DNA of 64,000 bases from Desulfomonile tiedjei. GTDB lineage: Bacteria; Desulfobacterota; Desulfomonilia; Desulfomonilales; Desulfomonilaceae. Shown piece after piece: positions 55,337 to 64,000 of the stretch. Position numbers and translations under genes: made by a program. Below the pieces are notes generated by a model. It was not told the origin of the DNA. It was given only the letters and a program-made list of their open reading frames with translations, and ran no database searches. The stretch covers positions 19,781 through 83,780 of the forward strand of contig JACRDG010000060.1 in assembly GCA_016218715.1 (NCBI GenBank). The letters run 5' to 3'. Every line of letters starts with the position of its first letter. Within the stretch, counting starts at the first letter, position 1.

Positions 55337-57970
55337 TTAGACCTTTTCAACTCGCACTTTCACCACGGGCTTCGCCCAGCTCAACAGGGTATTGAGCTTC
55401 ACTTGCGAGGAATGCTCGGGCACAATCACCGTCCCCTGCAGAGCCCTTCTCGACCAGCTTACGTTCAGTTGAATCGAGGCGCCATCGCCAGTGGACAGTC
55501 TCACGGTATCCCCTTCTTTCAGGTCGAGTGCCTTGAGATCGTTCCGATGCATCTCCGCGAGCCCGTCCGGGCACACCTCCATCAATGAGGGACTCCATTG
55601 GGAGAAAGAGCCTGAATGGAACTTGAGTATTCCCGATACGAGATAGAAAGGCAGATCGTCCACTGCAAGAGCAGCCGGATTCGGTGCCGGAGCTAGCTGG
55701 GCCTTTCCCCTGGGGAACCCGCCTTCGTACAGCACCGGTTTGCCCGGGTCTTCCGAGTCCACGCACGGCCAAGGAATCGGTCCCTCGGCAAGACGGTCGT
55801 ACGAGATGCCGGCGTATGTGTCCACGAGGCCCGCTATCTCGTTCATGACCTGCTCCGGACCGGAGTACGTCATGGATGGCTTGCCCATCACGGCTGCGAG
55901 CGCCACGAAAATCTCGAGGTCAGTCTTGACCGACGGCGACCGGAAAGTCGGATGGAGACGCTGCACCAGCCTTTCCGCACTGGTGAAGGTCCCCGTCTTC
56001 TCCATGAAGGAGGCCACCGGCAGCACCGCATGCGCCATCTTCGCCGTGGAGGTCAGGAACATGTCCTGAACGACGAGAAATTCCAGATCGCTCAGGCTCT
56101 TTTGCACTGTTGCCCTGTCCGGATACGTGTCCACAGGGTTTTCCGCGATCACGTACAGCCCCTTGATGCCTCCGTCTCCGGAGAGGATCTCGCGGGCACT
56201 CAGGCCGGCCGTCGCGGGGAGAGCGTCATCCCATGCCTTCTCGAACTTCGCCCTCGAGGCCTCATCAGAAATGCGCAGGAAGCCGGGGAGCAATTCCGGT
56301 CCAAGACCCATGTCAATGGCTCCCTGGGAGTTCGCCTTTTCGCCGAAGATGTGCACGCCGCAGGAGCTCTTGCCGATGCGGCCGGTCACGAGGGCCAGGT
56401 TGACGGCAGCTTGCGCGATCTCCACGTTGAAGCCGATCCGGTTCATGCCCTGCGTCAGGACGATCGTCGCGGTCGGAGCATTCACATACTCTTCGGCAGC
56501 CTGTGTTATCAGGGCAGCGGGGACTCCCGTGAGTTCGGCCACTTTGTCCGCAGTATAAGCCTCCAGCGATGCGGCCAGCTCGTCCAATCCGTCTGCTCGA
56601 AGGGCCAACGCGGTCTTGTCGAACCTGCCTTCGTCGAGCACCCACTTGAGCATGGCATTGAGGATCAGGTACTCCGAACCCGGCGACGTGGCAAGGTGCA
56701 TGCCGGGACGGTACGTCAACTTCGTTTGGATCGCGTCGATGACGATGACTCTTGCCCGGTGTCTGGCGGTTGCGACAATGACCTCGTTCTTGGCGACCGG
56801 GTGGGTCTCGGTGAGGTCCGCTCCAACCAGCAGTATTACCTTGGAATCCCTGATCTCACGAATGGAATTGGTCCCGGCCGGATACCCGAGCATCGGTTCC
56901 ACGCCGTCGGTCAGTCCACGGTAGGTGAAGCCGGCAGCACGGTCGAGGTGAGGGGTCTCCAGCACGGTGCGGACGAACCGGTTGAATACGTACGCCTCTT
57001 CGTTGGTGAGCCGATCCGAACCGAGTGCGGCGAGGCTTTGGCCTCCAGATCCGGCTTTGATATTCTTGAACCTGTCGGCCACGAAGCTCAGGGCCTCGTT
57101 CCAGTCCACCTCCTGCAGGGATCCGTTCTTGCGAATCAGCGGCTTGGACAGCCGCTCTTCCGAGTACACGTACGGCCAACCGTACCGGCCCTTCACGCAG
57201 AGATTTCCCTCATTGGGGCTGTCGGCCGGAGCTGTGACGTAGACGACCTTCTTGGCTTTCTCCCCGAGCGTGAGCGAACAGCCGAGGCTGCAGAAGGCGC
57301 AGACGGTGTTGGTCTTCTTCAATTCGAACTCGCGACCGGTTCCTACGAGCCACTTGGAACTGATCGCTCCCACCGGGCATATCGTGGCGCACTGGCCGCA
57401 GAACTCGCAATTGAGGGGACGGCCGAAATCAGTGCTGACCTCGCACTCCATGCCTCGTTCGACAAAGCTCAGCTCGTTCTCTCCTTGGATCTCGTCGCAA
57501 ATCCGCACGCACATTCCGCATTTGATGCAGAGATTCATGTTGAATCGGATGAAGTGCGACGCGTTGTCCACATGGAAGTGCCGGGTCTCTCGGGAGAAGG
57601 GGAGTTCCAGTATCTCGAACTCATGGACCAGGTTCTGGAGCTGGCAATCGCCGCAGGCGTCGCAACTGGGACAGAGCAGAGGATGCGACCTCAACAGCAG
57701 CATGAGCTGCTTGCGCCGACTCTCGGTAAGCTTCGGCGATTGAGTCGCGACCTCCATCCCATCCCGCGCAGGGTTGAAACATGCCGGCATGGTACGCGTA
57801 CGGCCTCTCGCAGTGACCTCAACCATACAGAGGCGACAGGCCCCGTACGCAATCAACCGCTTGTCGTGGCAGAGGGTCGGAATGCCTATCCCGGCTTTCT
57901 GGGCTGCTTCCAGAATGCTGGATCCGCGTTCCACACTGACTTCAACGCCATCAATGGTCAGGGTAACCAT
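55337..57970 (-). CDS. nuoG: NADH-quinone oxidoreductase subunit G (FDH-like)
   Basis: 877 residues. The N-terminal 2Fe-2S domain has ligands Cys34, 45, 48 and 64. A His-Cys3 cluster follows (His96, Cys100, 103, 109), then two 4Fe-4S sites (CIKCGMCVRIC and CEFCGQCATIC). A molybdopterin-oxidoreductase domain begins with a fourth site, CAFCSLGC...CVKGRYG. The Cys/Sec that binds molybdenum in formate dehydrogenases is absent at the expected place, so it is an electron-transfer NuoG and not an active formate dehydrogenase. It lies downstream of nuoF and passes electrons from it toward NuoI. The start has a weak ribosome site but the N-terminus is conserved. Confidence 0.93.
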   Translation of the reverse strand: MVTLTIDGVEVSVERGSSILEAAQKAGIGIPTLCHDKRLIAYGACRLCMVEVTARGRTRTMPACFNPARDGMEVATQSPKLTESRRKQLMLLLRSHPLLCPSCDACGDCQLQNLVHEFEILELPFSRETRHFHVDNASHFIRFNMNLCIKCGMCVRICDEIQGENELSFVERGMECEVSTDFGRPLNCEFCGQCATICPVGAISSKWLVGTGREFELKKTNTVCAFCSLGCSLTLGEKAKKVVYVTAPADSPNEGNLCVKGRYGWPYVYSEERLSKPLIRKNGSLQEVDWNEALSFVADRFKNIKAGSGGQSLAALGSDRLTNEEAYVFNRFVRTVLETPHLDRAAGFTYRGLTDGVEPMLGYPAGTNSIREIRDSKVILLVGADLTETHPVAKNEVIVATARHRARVIVIDAIQTKLTYRPGMHLATSPGSEYLILNAMLKWVLDEGRFDKTALALRADGLDELAASLEAYTADKVAELTGVPAALITQAAEEYVNAPTATIVLTQGMNRIGFNVEIAQAAVNLALVTGRIGKSSCGVHIFGEKANSQGAIDMGLGPELLPGFLRISDEASRAKFEKAWDDALPATAGLSAREILSGDGGIKGLYVIAENPVDTYPDRATVQKSLSDLEFLVVQDMFLTSTAKMAHAVLPVASFMEKTGTFTSAERLVQRLHPTFRSPSVKTDLEIFVALAAVMGKPSMTYSGPEQVMNEIAGLVDTYAGISYDRLAEGPIPWPCVDSEDPGKPVLYEGGFPRGKAQLAPAPNPAALAVDDLPFYLVSGILKFHSGSFSQWSPSLMEVCPDGLAEMHRNDLKALDLKEGDTVRLSTGDGASIQLNVSWSRRALQGTVIVPEHSSQVKLNTLLSWAKPVVKVRVEKV

Positions 57971-58054
57971 AGAAACTTTCTCGCATAAAAGGGTCTCAAC
58001 GTTGTTGGAGCGACCCCTCGGCCGGTGGCCGTGCGGGCCGAGTCAATTCTCGGG

Positions 58055-59848
58055 TTATCGTATAGCGCCGAACTTGCAGTTCTGGATGCAGGTTCGGCAG
58101 CGCGTACACTTGGTGGTATCGATCCGGGCGACCTGTTTCTTCTCCCAGATGATCGCGTCGGACGGGCAATTCCGGTAACAGAGCCCGCACTTCTTGCATT
58201 TTTCTTCCATGACCACGAAGTCGATGAGACTCGGGCATACCAGCGCAGGGCAGTGTTTTTCCCGAATGTGAGCATCGTACTCGTGCCGGAAATAGCGAAT
58301 CGTCGAGAGCACCGGACTGGCGGCGCTCTTGCCCAACCCGCAATGGGATGTGTCGTTTATGTGCTGGCCGAGCTCCATGAGGAACTCAACGTCCCCTTCC
58401 TCGCCGCGGCCTTCCACGATGTCGGTCAGTTTTTCGAGCATGACCTTGAGGCCTTCGCGGCAGGGAATGCACTTTCCACACGACTCGTCCACGCAGAAGT
58501 CAACGAAGAAGCGGGCCGTGTCCACCATGCACGTGGAGTTGTCCATGACCACGACACCGCCCGAGCCCATCATAGCCCCTGCCTCGATGAGCGACTCGTA
58601 GTCGATGGCCACATCCACCATGTCGGCCGGGATGCATCCGCCTGAAGGACCACCCATCTGGGCTGCCTTGAATTTGCGTTTCTTCGGGATGCCGCCGCCG
58701 ATGTCGAAGATCAACTGCTTCAGGCTGGTCCCCATCGGGACTTCTACGAGACCTACGTTCGTGACCGCGCCGGTGAGCGCGAACACCTTGGTCCCTTTAC
58801 TCCCTTCAGTGCCGATGGACGAGAACCAGTCGCTTCCATTGAGGATAATGGGGTTGATGTTGGCAAAGGTTTCGACGTTGTTGAGGTTCGTCGGCTGATT
58901 CCAGAGTCCGGCTTCCGCGCTGCGGGGCGGTTTGATCCTCGGCATGCCGCGTTTTCCCTCGATGGAATACATCAACGCGGTGGATTCGCCGCAGACAAAC
59001 GCTCCAGCGCCCGGATAGATCTCTATGTCAAAGTCGAAGCCCTTGTCCAGTATGTTTGCTCCCAGGAGCCCGTAATCTTTCGCGTCGTCGATGGCCTTCT
59101 GGAGCCGTGCGATGGCCAGAGGATACTCGGCCCTCACATAGATGAACCCCTTTTCCGCTCCGATGGCGTACCCGGATATGGCCATCCCTTCGAGAACGGA
59201 ATGAGGATCGCCTTCCATGACCGACCTGTCCATGAACGCGCCCGGGTCTCCTTCATCACCGTTGCAGACGGTGTACTTGGGAAAGCTGCTGTATTTTCGG
59301 CACTCTTCCCACTTCAGACCGGTCGGGAAGCCACCACCACCTCGGCCTCTGAGTCCTGATTTCTTTATTTCCTCGATCACGTCTTCGGGGCTCATCTCCT
59401 GAAGGACCTTGCCCAGGGCTGCGTACCCGTCACGAGCGATGTAATCGTCGATACTCTCCGCGTCGATCAACCCGCGGTTTCGGAGCACAATTACCCGCTG
59501 GAGACCGAAGAATCCGATATCCTTCATTAAAGGGATCTGGTCTTTTCCCTCTTCTTTGAACAGGAGTTGCGGGACCACTCTCCCCTTGAGGACGTGCTCC
59601 TCGACGATGAGCGGCGCATGCTCGGGCTTAACCTGGTTGTAGAAGATCCCGTCCGGGTAGACCGCCATGATGGGGCCCATGGCACAGAAGCCGTTGCAGC
59701 CGGTCATGACGACCACGGCCTCGTCCTGCAGGTTCCTCTTCTTCAATTCTCGTTCCATGGCAGTCTTCAGATCGAGGGAACCGCTGGCGATACATCCTGT
59801 GCCTGCGCACAACATAAACTGCATGCGGGGAAGCGGCTTAGCACTCAT
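58055..59848 (-). CDS. nuoF: NADH-binding subunit NuoF/HydB-like, with fused thioredoxin-like and ferredoxin domains
   Basis: 597 residues, far longer than E. coli NuoF (445). Layout: an N-terminal thioredoxin-like 2Fe-2S domain (Cys14, 19, 51, 55); the FMN/NADH domain with GRGGGGFPTG (168-177); the 4Fe-4S site ESCGKCIPC plus Cys502; and a C-terminal 2x4Fe-4S ferredoxin (Cys550-560 and 580-590). This layout is that of the HydB subunit of NAD-linked, electron-bifurcating [FeFe]-hydrogenases and of related complex I and formate dehydrogenase modules. The start has GGAGA 7 nt upstream. It oxidises NADH at FMN and may also exchange electrons with ferredoxin. Confidence 0.95.
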   Translation of the reverse strand: MSAKPLPRMQFMLCAGTGCIASGSLDLKTAMERELKKRNLQDEAVVVMTGCNGFCAMGPIMAVYPDGIFYNQVKPEHAPLIVEEHVLKGRVVPQLLFKEEGKDQIPLMKDIGFFGLQRVIVLRNRGLIDAESIDDYIARDGYAALGKVLQEMSPEDVIEEIKKSGLRGRGGGGFPTGLKWEECRKYSSFPKYTVCNGDEGDPGAFMDRSVMEGDPHSVLEGMAISGYAIGAEKGFIYVRAEYPLAIARLQKAIDDAKDYGLLGANILDKGFDFDIEIYPGAGAFVCGESTALMYSIEGKRGMPRIKPPRSAEAGLWNQPTNLNNVETFANINPIILNGSDWFSSIGTEGSKGTKVFALTGAVTNVGLVEVPMGTSLKQLIFDIGGGIPKKRKFKAAQMGGPSGGCIPADMVDVAIDYESLIEAGAMMGSGGVVVMDNSTCMVDTARFFVDFCVDESCGKCIPCREGLKVMLEKLTDIVEGRGEEGDVEFLMELGQHINDTSHCGLGKSAASPVLSTIRYFRHEYDAHIREKHCPALVCPSLIDFVVMEEKCKKCGLCYRNCPSDAIIWEKKQVARIDTTKCTRCRTCIQNCKFGAIR

Positions 59849-59927
59849 ACTCTATTCTCCACCCGATTGTCCGTCTCGGGGCAATCCATGCATTCTTCAC
59901 TTTCAGCAAGCTTCATCTCAGTCGATC

Positions 59928-60317
59928 TCAACCTGAGGCCGTGGTCTCGCTGCCACGAGCCAGGGCATAGTCTTCAACCGCCTTCCCGCCCATGACATGC
60001 TCTTCGAAGATCCGTGCCGCCTTTTCTCGGTCGAGGAGTACGTATTTGACTGGAGGCTGATCGCTCAACTCCACGGTCGCCATCGGCTCTTTGGAGCAGA
60101 GTCCGGCGCATCCCGAATTGGTAAGGATGACGTCGTGCGTCCCCTTTGCAGCGATGAGGTCGCGGAATACACTCATGACATCGCGGGCGCCCGCGGCGAT
60201 GCCGCACGTACCCATGTGGACCGTGATCTTGACTCTAAATTCACCATCACGCAAAACCATTTTGGAACGTTCCCGTTCCTTGATCTTCTTGAGGTCGTCT
60301 ATGGAAATCTTTGCCAC
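59928..60317 (-). CDS. Thioredoxin-like [2Fe-2S] ferredoxin, HydC/NuoE C-domain type
   Basis: 129 residues from GTG 60317, with AGGAGG 6-7 nt upstream. It resembles the C-terminal half of NuoE: HMGTCGIAAGA and NSGCAGLC carry Cys38, Cys70 and Cys74. The usual fourth cysteine is not evident in the first motif; I have seen this variant in hydrogenase clusters, where this small gene sits between the NuoE- and NuoF-like genes, as here. It may be an extra electron carrier or assembly subunit. Partly unproven. Confidence 0.82.
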   Translation of the reverse strand: MAKISIDDLKKIKERERSKMVLRDGEFRVKITVHMGTCGIAAGARDVMSVFRDLIAAKGTHDVILTNSGCAGLCSKEPMATVELSDQPPVKYVLLDREKAARIFEEHVMGGKAVEDYALARGSETTASG

Positions 60318-60441
60318 TGGCTTCCTCCTGGCGGTTCAAACGGCCGTGCTCTGGGAGCTCGGTTACGTAGCATTCGCCCCGGCCGGCAGAGCGACTCGGG
60401 CAGGCGGAGGCATGCAGGCCGCCTGCCGGCTTTTCTGCGCC

Positions 60442-60954
60442 TCACTGATAGCCTTCCAGGATCTTCGTCGTATCTTTCGGGTCCATATTTCCGTGGGTAT
60501 CCTCTCCTATGAGCATGACCGGAGCCAATCCACACGCGCCCAGACACCGAACCGCTTCCAGGGAGAAGCGGCCGTCTTCGGATGTTTCCCCGACGTTGAT
60601 CCCCACCTCTTTAACGATGATATCGAGTATGTCCTTCGATCCTTTCACGTAACAGGCAGTGCCGAGACAGAGACGGAGGGTGTGCCTCCCGCGCGGCTCT
60701 ATGGTGAAGAAGGAGTAAAAGGTCACCACGCCGTACACGTGGGAGGACGGTATGTTCAGGCCCGAGGCCAGCTTTCTCTGCACCTCCATGGGGAGATATC
60801 CGAACATCTCCTGGGCGTCCTTGAGGGCAGGGATGAGATAGCTGGGCCTTCCCTCGTATCTGTCGATTATCTCGTCGAGTTTTGCCAGTTCTTCGGGTGG
60901 AACAACCTCGACCTTCTGAACCTTCCGTTTGAGGATATCATCTCGTTCTTTCAC
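60442..60954 (-). CDS. nuoE: NADH-quinone oxidoreductase subunit E
   Basis: 170 residues from GTG 60954. A helical N-terminal domain precedes the thioredoxin-like 2Fe-2S domain with ligands Cys96, Cys101 (LCLGTACYVKG), Cys137 and Cys141 (CLGACGLAP). It binds cluster N1a next to the FMN subunit. Length and pattern match the family (NuoE/HydC). The small ferredoxin-like gene follows by 124 bp. Confidence 0.95.
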   Translation of the reverse strand: MKERDDILKRKVQKVEVVPPEELAKLDEIIDRYEGRPSYLIPALKDAQEMFGYLPMEVQRKLASGLNIPSSHVYGVVTFYSFFTIEPRGRHTLRLCLGTACYVKGSKDILDIIVKEVGINVGETSEDGRFSLEAVRCLGACGLAPVMLIGEDTHGNMDPKDTTKILEGYQ

Positions 60955-60990
60955 TTTGTCTTCGCTCCATGGCCATCTCGGCCCGGTCGT

Positions 60991-61536
60991 TCACTCGGCG
61001 GAAAACCCCTGAAGCCCGGAAACCAGGTTGTCTCTGATGAGACCTGTCACTTCGGGGTGGTTCATGGGAATCTCTTCCAACTCGCACCGGATTTCTCGGG
61101 TGTCGAGGACGTACCGTTTATCATTACTGATATGCGTGTACACAAAGTCGCAATCCGGATTTCCTTCGATGAGGGTAAGCATGGTTTCTACCATATTTCC
61201 CATCGGCTTGCGATCGATGTGTCGGTAACTCATGAACGCTGTGACCGTGGTTCCCACTCCAGGTGTGGATGCGATGGTGAGATCGCCGCCGGCTTCCTGC
61301 GCGGACTGCTGGAACAACGACAGCCCCAGTCCCACTTTCCGCGTGGTTCGCGTGGTCACGAACGGATCGAGAACCCGTGCCAGAAAATCTGCATCCATGC
61401 CTCGGCCGTTATCTTCGATGGTCACAACCAGTCGATCCGTTTGAGTATTCTCTTCGACCGTGATCTTGACGAGGTCTGCCCCTGCTTTGATCCCGTTCTC
61501 GGCCACATCGAGAATGTGCAGTGAAATGTCCTCCAT
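60991..61536 (-). CDS. HATPase-fold ATP-binding protein (hydrogenase-cluster type)
   Basis: 181 residues, without a HisKA domain or phospho-acceptor histidine. The GHKL fold is clear: the N-box at HILDVAENGIKAGADLVKI, G1 at DNGRGMDADF, and G2 at KVGLGLSLFQQSA. It is predicted to bind ATP. Stand-alone proteins of this kind sit beside NuoE/HydB genes in clostridial and deltaproteobacterial hydrogenase clusters. Their role is unknown: perhaps anti-sigma-like regulation or cofactor assembly. It lies between the PHP gene and nuoE, all on the same strand. Confidence 0.8.
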   Translation of the reverse strand: MEDISLHILDVAENGIKAGADLVKITVEENTQTDRLVVTIEDNGRGMDADFLARVLDPFVTTRTTRKVGLGLSLFQQSAQEAGGDLTIASTPGVGTTVTAFMSYRHIDRKPMGNMVETMLTLIEGNPDCDFVYTHISNDKRYVLDTREIRCELEEIPMNHPEVTGLIRDNLVSGLQGFSAE

Positions 61537-61588
61537 CTTAGGTGACGTTCAGATCGATACGATCCTCCGGCGGCCCGCTCCGGCCGTC

Positions 61589-62440
61589 CTAATGCGCGTT
61601 CGATTCGAGAACCATTCTTCCGTCTTCTCCCGCCAAAGCCCGGCGCAACTCCTCGAAGCTCGGTTCGGCCAGAGCGAGCCTGGTGACGGCAGTTCCGATA
61701 TCGGCCAGATAATGAGCGTCCGAAGAAGTGATCAGGCGATGCTGTCGGCACTGGGGGAATCGGGTTCGCGCGGTCTCCCAGTCCGTGTGCCGGGAGACTT
61801 CCAGGGCATCCAGCCGCAGAGTATCCGGTATGAAACCGAGTTGGCTAAAAATGCCGAATCCGCTCCGGTCAACATGTGAGGCGATCGCGAGTCCGTTGAA
61901 CCTGTGAATCAGATCGACCACGCTCTCTGATTCGAGGGTGGTGGCACCTATAAGCAATCTCTGATCCAGGTCGTCTACCTGATCGTATTCGTCCACTACT
62001 ACCTGGTAACCGAACACCTCCTCGTTATTCTGTCCAAAGAGGCGGGCGTAAACTTCCTCCTGCACTGCCTCAGCCTCGTGCTCCGTTGGGAAAAGTCCTA
62101 CGAAATGGACTTCCTCGGAGGAGGTTATTTCCAAACCCGCAATCACGGTGAGCGGGCTGCCCCGCGCGACACGTATCGTCGCCGCGGTATTCCGGGCGGA
62201 ATTGTGATCGCAGATGGCGATCAGGTGGAGCCCCTTTTCCAAGGCGGTCCGGACAATGGCCCGGGGAGTCATCTCGGCTATCTCGGTGCACGGCGACAGG
62301 ACCGTGTGAATGTGCAGGTCTGCCCTGAAAACCTTGAGTTCGACCGGCAAACCCCTATCTCTCACGGACACGTTCCGGCACCTGCTTCCGGAGAGCCGGA
62401 CTGTCTCATTCGAGTTTTGTCGCTCACGTCGAGATCTCAA
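61589..62440 (-). CDS. PHP-domain phosphoesterase
   Basis: Up to 283 residues. The start is uncertain: the PHP domain begins at about residue 39 (FRADLHIHT), and later GTG or TTG codons just before it (about 62341-62370) are likely starts. The four metal-binding blocks of PHP phosphoesterases are present: DLHIHTVLSPC, ICDHNS, GLAIASHVDR and ITSSDAHY. Relatives include histidinol phosphatase and nucleases; small PHP genes in hydrogenase and nuo clusters have no assigned substrate. It sits between the DRTGG gene and the ATPase gene. Confidence 0.8.
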   Translation of the reverse strand: MRSRRERQNSNETVRLSGSRCRNVSVRDRGLPVELKVFRADLHIHTVLSPCTEIAEMTPRAIVRTALEKGLHLIAICDHNSARNTAATIRVARGSPLTVIAGLEITSSEEVHFVGLFPTEHEAEAVQEEVYARLFGQNNEEVFGYQVVVDEYDQVDDLDQRLLIGATTLESESVVDLIHRFNGLAIASHVDRSGFGIFSQLGFIPDTLRLDALEVSRHTDWETARTRFPQCRQHRLITSSDAHYLADIGTAVTRLALAEPSFEELRRALAGEDGRMVLESNAH

Positions 62441-62484
62441 CCCCGGCCGCGAATCTGGCGCAGTACAGGCACCCTTTCCCAGGT

Positions 62485-62829
62485 CTACACCTGCCTGCGA
62501 ATTCCCATGGCATACAGTTTCCCGGCCGTCTCGTAAGCAGTCATCTGCGTTACCATTATGGGAACACCCTGTTCTTCTCCCTTTTTTAAGGTATCCGGAT
62601 CGGGCTCGCGGCCTCCCACAATGACGATACCGGCAAGATTGTTGAGAAAGGCGACGGCCACTACGTTCTGATGGATCTGCAGCGTTACCCAGAGATCACC
62701 CTCTTTGGCTCCGGCAATGACATCGCTCAGGAGGTCGCTGACATACCCGCCCTGGACGATCCTATCCTTCTCGGCCTCGCCAGCCCGGACCTCCAAACTC
62801 AACGCCTTCACCACGTCGCCAAGGGTCAT
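62485..62829 (-). CDS. DRTGG-domain protein
   Basis: 114 residues, starting at 62829 where GGGAG stands 6 nt upstream; the open frame continues 62 codons into nuoD without meaning. The domain is a DRTGG type (typically found beside CBS or kinase domains; function unknown), with a GAKEGDLWVTLQIHQNVVAVA segment and a glycine-rich VIVGGREPD turn. Small DRTGG proteins sit at the start of [FeFe]-hydrogenase-type clusters together with PHP and ATPase genes, the same trio as here. Nucleotide binding or regulation is inferred. Confidence 0.8.
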   Translation of the reverse strand: MTLGDVVKALSLEVRAGEAEKDRIVQGGYVSDLLSDVIAGAKEGDLWVTLQIHQNVVAVAFLNNLAGIVIVGGREPDPDTLKKGEEQGVPIMVTQMTAYETAGKLYAMGIRRQV

Positions 62830-62863
62830 CAGGATCTCCCTGCCCCGCTTTCCAAGCCCTTCT

Positions 62864-64000
62864 CTATCGGTCGACCTCGGCCAGCACGATATCCACGCTG
62901 GATAGAATTGCGATAAGGTCTGCGAAAAAGCCGCCCTCGGCCATCCTGGCCAGGCATTCCAGATTGACAAAGGCTGGTGCCCGCCACTTGAGACGATAGG
63001 GCTTGGAGCCCCCATCGCTTACGATGTAGCACCCCAGCTCGCCGCGTGGAGACTCGATGACTTGGTACACTTCGCCCACGGGCGGTTTCACGCCTTCCAC
63101 CACGAGCATGAAGTGGTGGATAAGCGATTCCATTTTCACGTAGATCTCTTCTTGTGGAGGGAAGATTTGGCCGGGTTTGCGTGCTCGTATAGGCCCTTCA
63201 TCCGGCAGACGATCCAGGGCCTGGCGCAGGATGCGGTTGCTCTGCCGCATTTCCGCTACCCTCACGAGGTAACGCGAGTACACGTCGCATCCGGTTTCCA
63301 CGGGGATGTCGAATTCGTACTGATCGTAACCGCAGTACGGTTCGGTCTTCCGGATGTCCCAAGCCAGACCGGATCCCCGAACCATCGGGCCGCTTGCGCC
63401 CAGAGCGATGGCGTCTTTCAACGGGAGTATACCGACTCCCTTTGTCCGGTCAATGTATATGGCGTTCTTGGTCAGGAGTGTTTCGTATTCGTCGACCCGA
63501 AAATCGAAATGTTCGGTGAACTGACGCAGGCGCTCTACGAACCCCTCTTCCAGATCACGGATGACGCCGCCTATTCTCAAGTAGTTCGGCATCAACCGGC
63601 CACCGGCCGTGAGTTCGAAGAGGTTCATGATTTCTTCCCGCTCTCTCAACATATAGAAGAGAGGGGTCATCGCTCCGACGTCGTGGCCGTGAGTGCCGAG
63701 CCAGAAGAGGTGGCTGAAGATCCGCGAGAGTTCGGCCATCATGACGCGTATTACTTGGGCCCTCTCAGGGACCTCTACGTCGAGCAGCTTTTCGACCGCC
63801 ATGCAGTAGACGAGAGAGTTGCTGGAAGCCCCCATGTAATCGCACCGCTCGGCGAGCGGGATAACCTGATGATACATCTTGTTTTCGCAGGTCTTCTCGT
63901 ACCCGCGGTGGAGGTATCCGAGATAGGGGACAACCTTGGTACAGATCTCGCCGTCCAAGTCCACGAGCGCCCGGAAGACTCCGTGAGTGCTCGGGTGATG
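62864..64000 (-). CDS. nuoD: NADH-quinone oxidoreductase subunit D, 5'-truncated by window edge
   Basis: The frame runs off the right end; HPSTHG, the conserved N-terminal quinone-site motif, is visible in the last bases. At least 378 residues are present. The 49-kDa subunit forms the quinone pocket with NuoB; conserved blocks are GYLHRGYEK, MYHQVIPLAERCDYMG, and the C-terminal PRGELGCYIVSDGGSKPYRLKWRAPAF-type segment (residues end at DIVLAEVDR). The stop lies 35 bp upstream of the DRTGG start. The rest of nuoD and presumably nuoA-C lie beyond the window. Confidence 0.96.
   Translation of the reverse strand, partial: HHPSTHGVFRALVDLDGEICTKVVPYLGYLHRGYEKTCENKMYHQVIPLAERCDYMGASSNSLVYCMAVEKLLDVEVPERAQVIRVMMAELSRIFSHLFWLGTHGHDVGAMTPLFYMLREREEIMNLFELTAGGRLMPNYLRIGGVIRDLEEGFVERLRQFTEHFDFRVDEYETLLTKNAIYIDRTKGVGILPLKDAIALGASGPMVRGSGLAWDIRKTEPYCGYDQYEFDIPVETGCDVYSRYLVRVAEMRQSNRILRQALDRLPDEGPIRARKPGQIFPPQEEIYVKMESLIHHFMLVVEGVKPPVGEVYQVIESPRGELGCYIVSDGGSKPYRLKWRAPAFVNLECLARMAEGGFFADLIAILSSVDIVLAEVDR

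Noticed and set aside
55337..57970. nuoG product as a true formate dehydrogenase or hydrogenase
   Set aside because: The Mo-binding Cys/Sec is missing and no H-cluster motifs (TSCCPxW, MPCxxKxxE) are present. Context is a full complex I operon.
55952..57988. 678-residue open frame on the plus strand, antisense to nuoG
   Set aside because: It mirrors nuoG, whose cofactor motifs are clear. The translation has no recognisable domain or ribosome site. Long antisense frames are common in GC-rich genes; the same applies to 15192-16430, 16630-18210, 18198-19457 and 60091-61524.
1116..64000. tRNA or rRNA genes
   Set aside because: Intergenic regions were scanned by eye for T-loop (GGTTCGAATCC-like) sequences and clover-leaf arms; none was found. 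A covariance-model search would be needed to exclude small RNAs.

Overview
The window is GC-rich DNA from a Gram-negative anaerobe, most likely a Desulfobacterota (deltaproteobacterial) sulfate reducer or syntroph of the Desulfomonile/Syntrophobacter kind. This placement is inference. It rests on an outer-membrane barrel protein, a formate-tetrahydrofolate ligase, a complex I whose NADH-oxidising subunits resemble those of [FeFe]-hydrogenases, many TPR membrane proteins and RpoN-type regulation. No rRNA, tRNA, CRISPR array or transposase was seen.

Layout. 1-7.1 kb: the end of an outer-membrane barrel gene, a PilZ protein, a secreted DUF4384 protein with a 174-bp tandem repeat, and a membrane zinc-ribbon protein that shares a small helical module with the PilZ protein. 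7.3-14.8 kb: a 1945-residue Ser/Thr kinase/ATPase/histidine kinase/receiver hybrid, a 68-residue protein whose upstream DNA matches that of the hybrid kinase, and a signal peptidase I. 15.3-19.7 kb: a GT2 glycosyltransferase, an AsnB-type amidotransferase and a DUF362 protein. 20-23 kb (minus strand): an ArsB/NhaD-type transporter with a periplasmic N-terminal domain, and an AMIN-domain protein. 23.4-33.2 kb (plus strand): a methyltransferase, a GT-C-like/TPR membrane protein, a six-cysteine type IV pilin behind a near-consensus sigma-54 promoter, a membrane-fused spermidine-synthase-like protein and a second GT-C-like/TPR protein. 33.3-39.5 kb (minus strand): a secreted hypothetical protein, a VKOR-DsbA fusion, a methyltransferase, an NtrC-type regulator and an exported glutamine-amidotransferase-like protein. 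A frameshifted TPR remnant lies among these genes. 39.7-47.2 kb: cupin, truB, an HDAC-like deacetylase, coaX, fhs and purQ. 47.4-64 kb (minus strand): nuoD(partial)-[DRTGG, PHP, ATPase]-nuoE-[2Fe-2S]-nuoF-nuoG-nuoH-nuoI-nuoJ-nuoK-nuoL-nuoM-nuoN.

How the genes may work together. The nuo operon encodes proton-pumping complex I with a HydABC-like input module and three accessory genes usually met beside hydrogenases. fhs supplies formyl-tetrahydrofolate for one-carbon metabolism. The 23-33 kb block looks like a pilin-and-modification locus: an RpoN-driven pilin sits between two TMTC-like candidate glycosyltransferases, and a disulfide-forming fusion and an NtrC-type regulator lie within 12 kb. 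This link is inferred from proximity and motifs and has not been shown.
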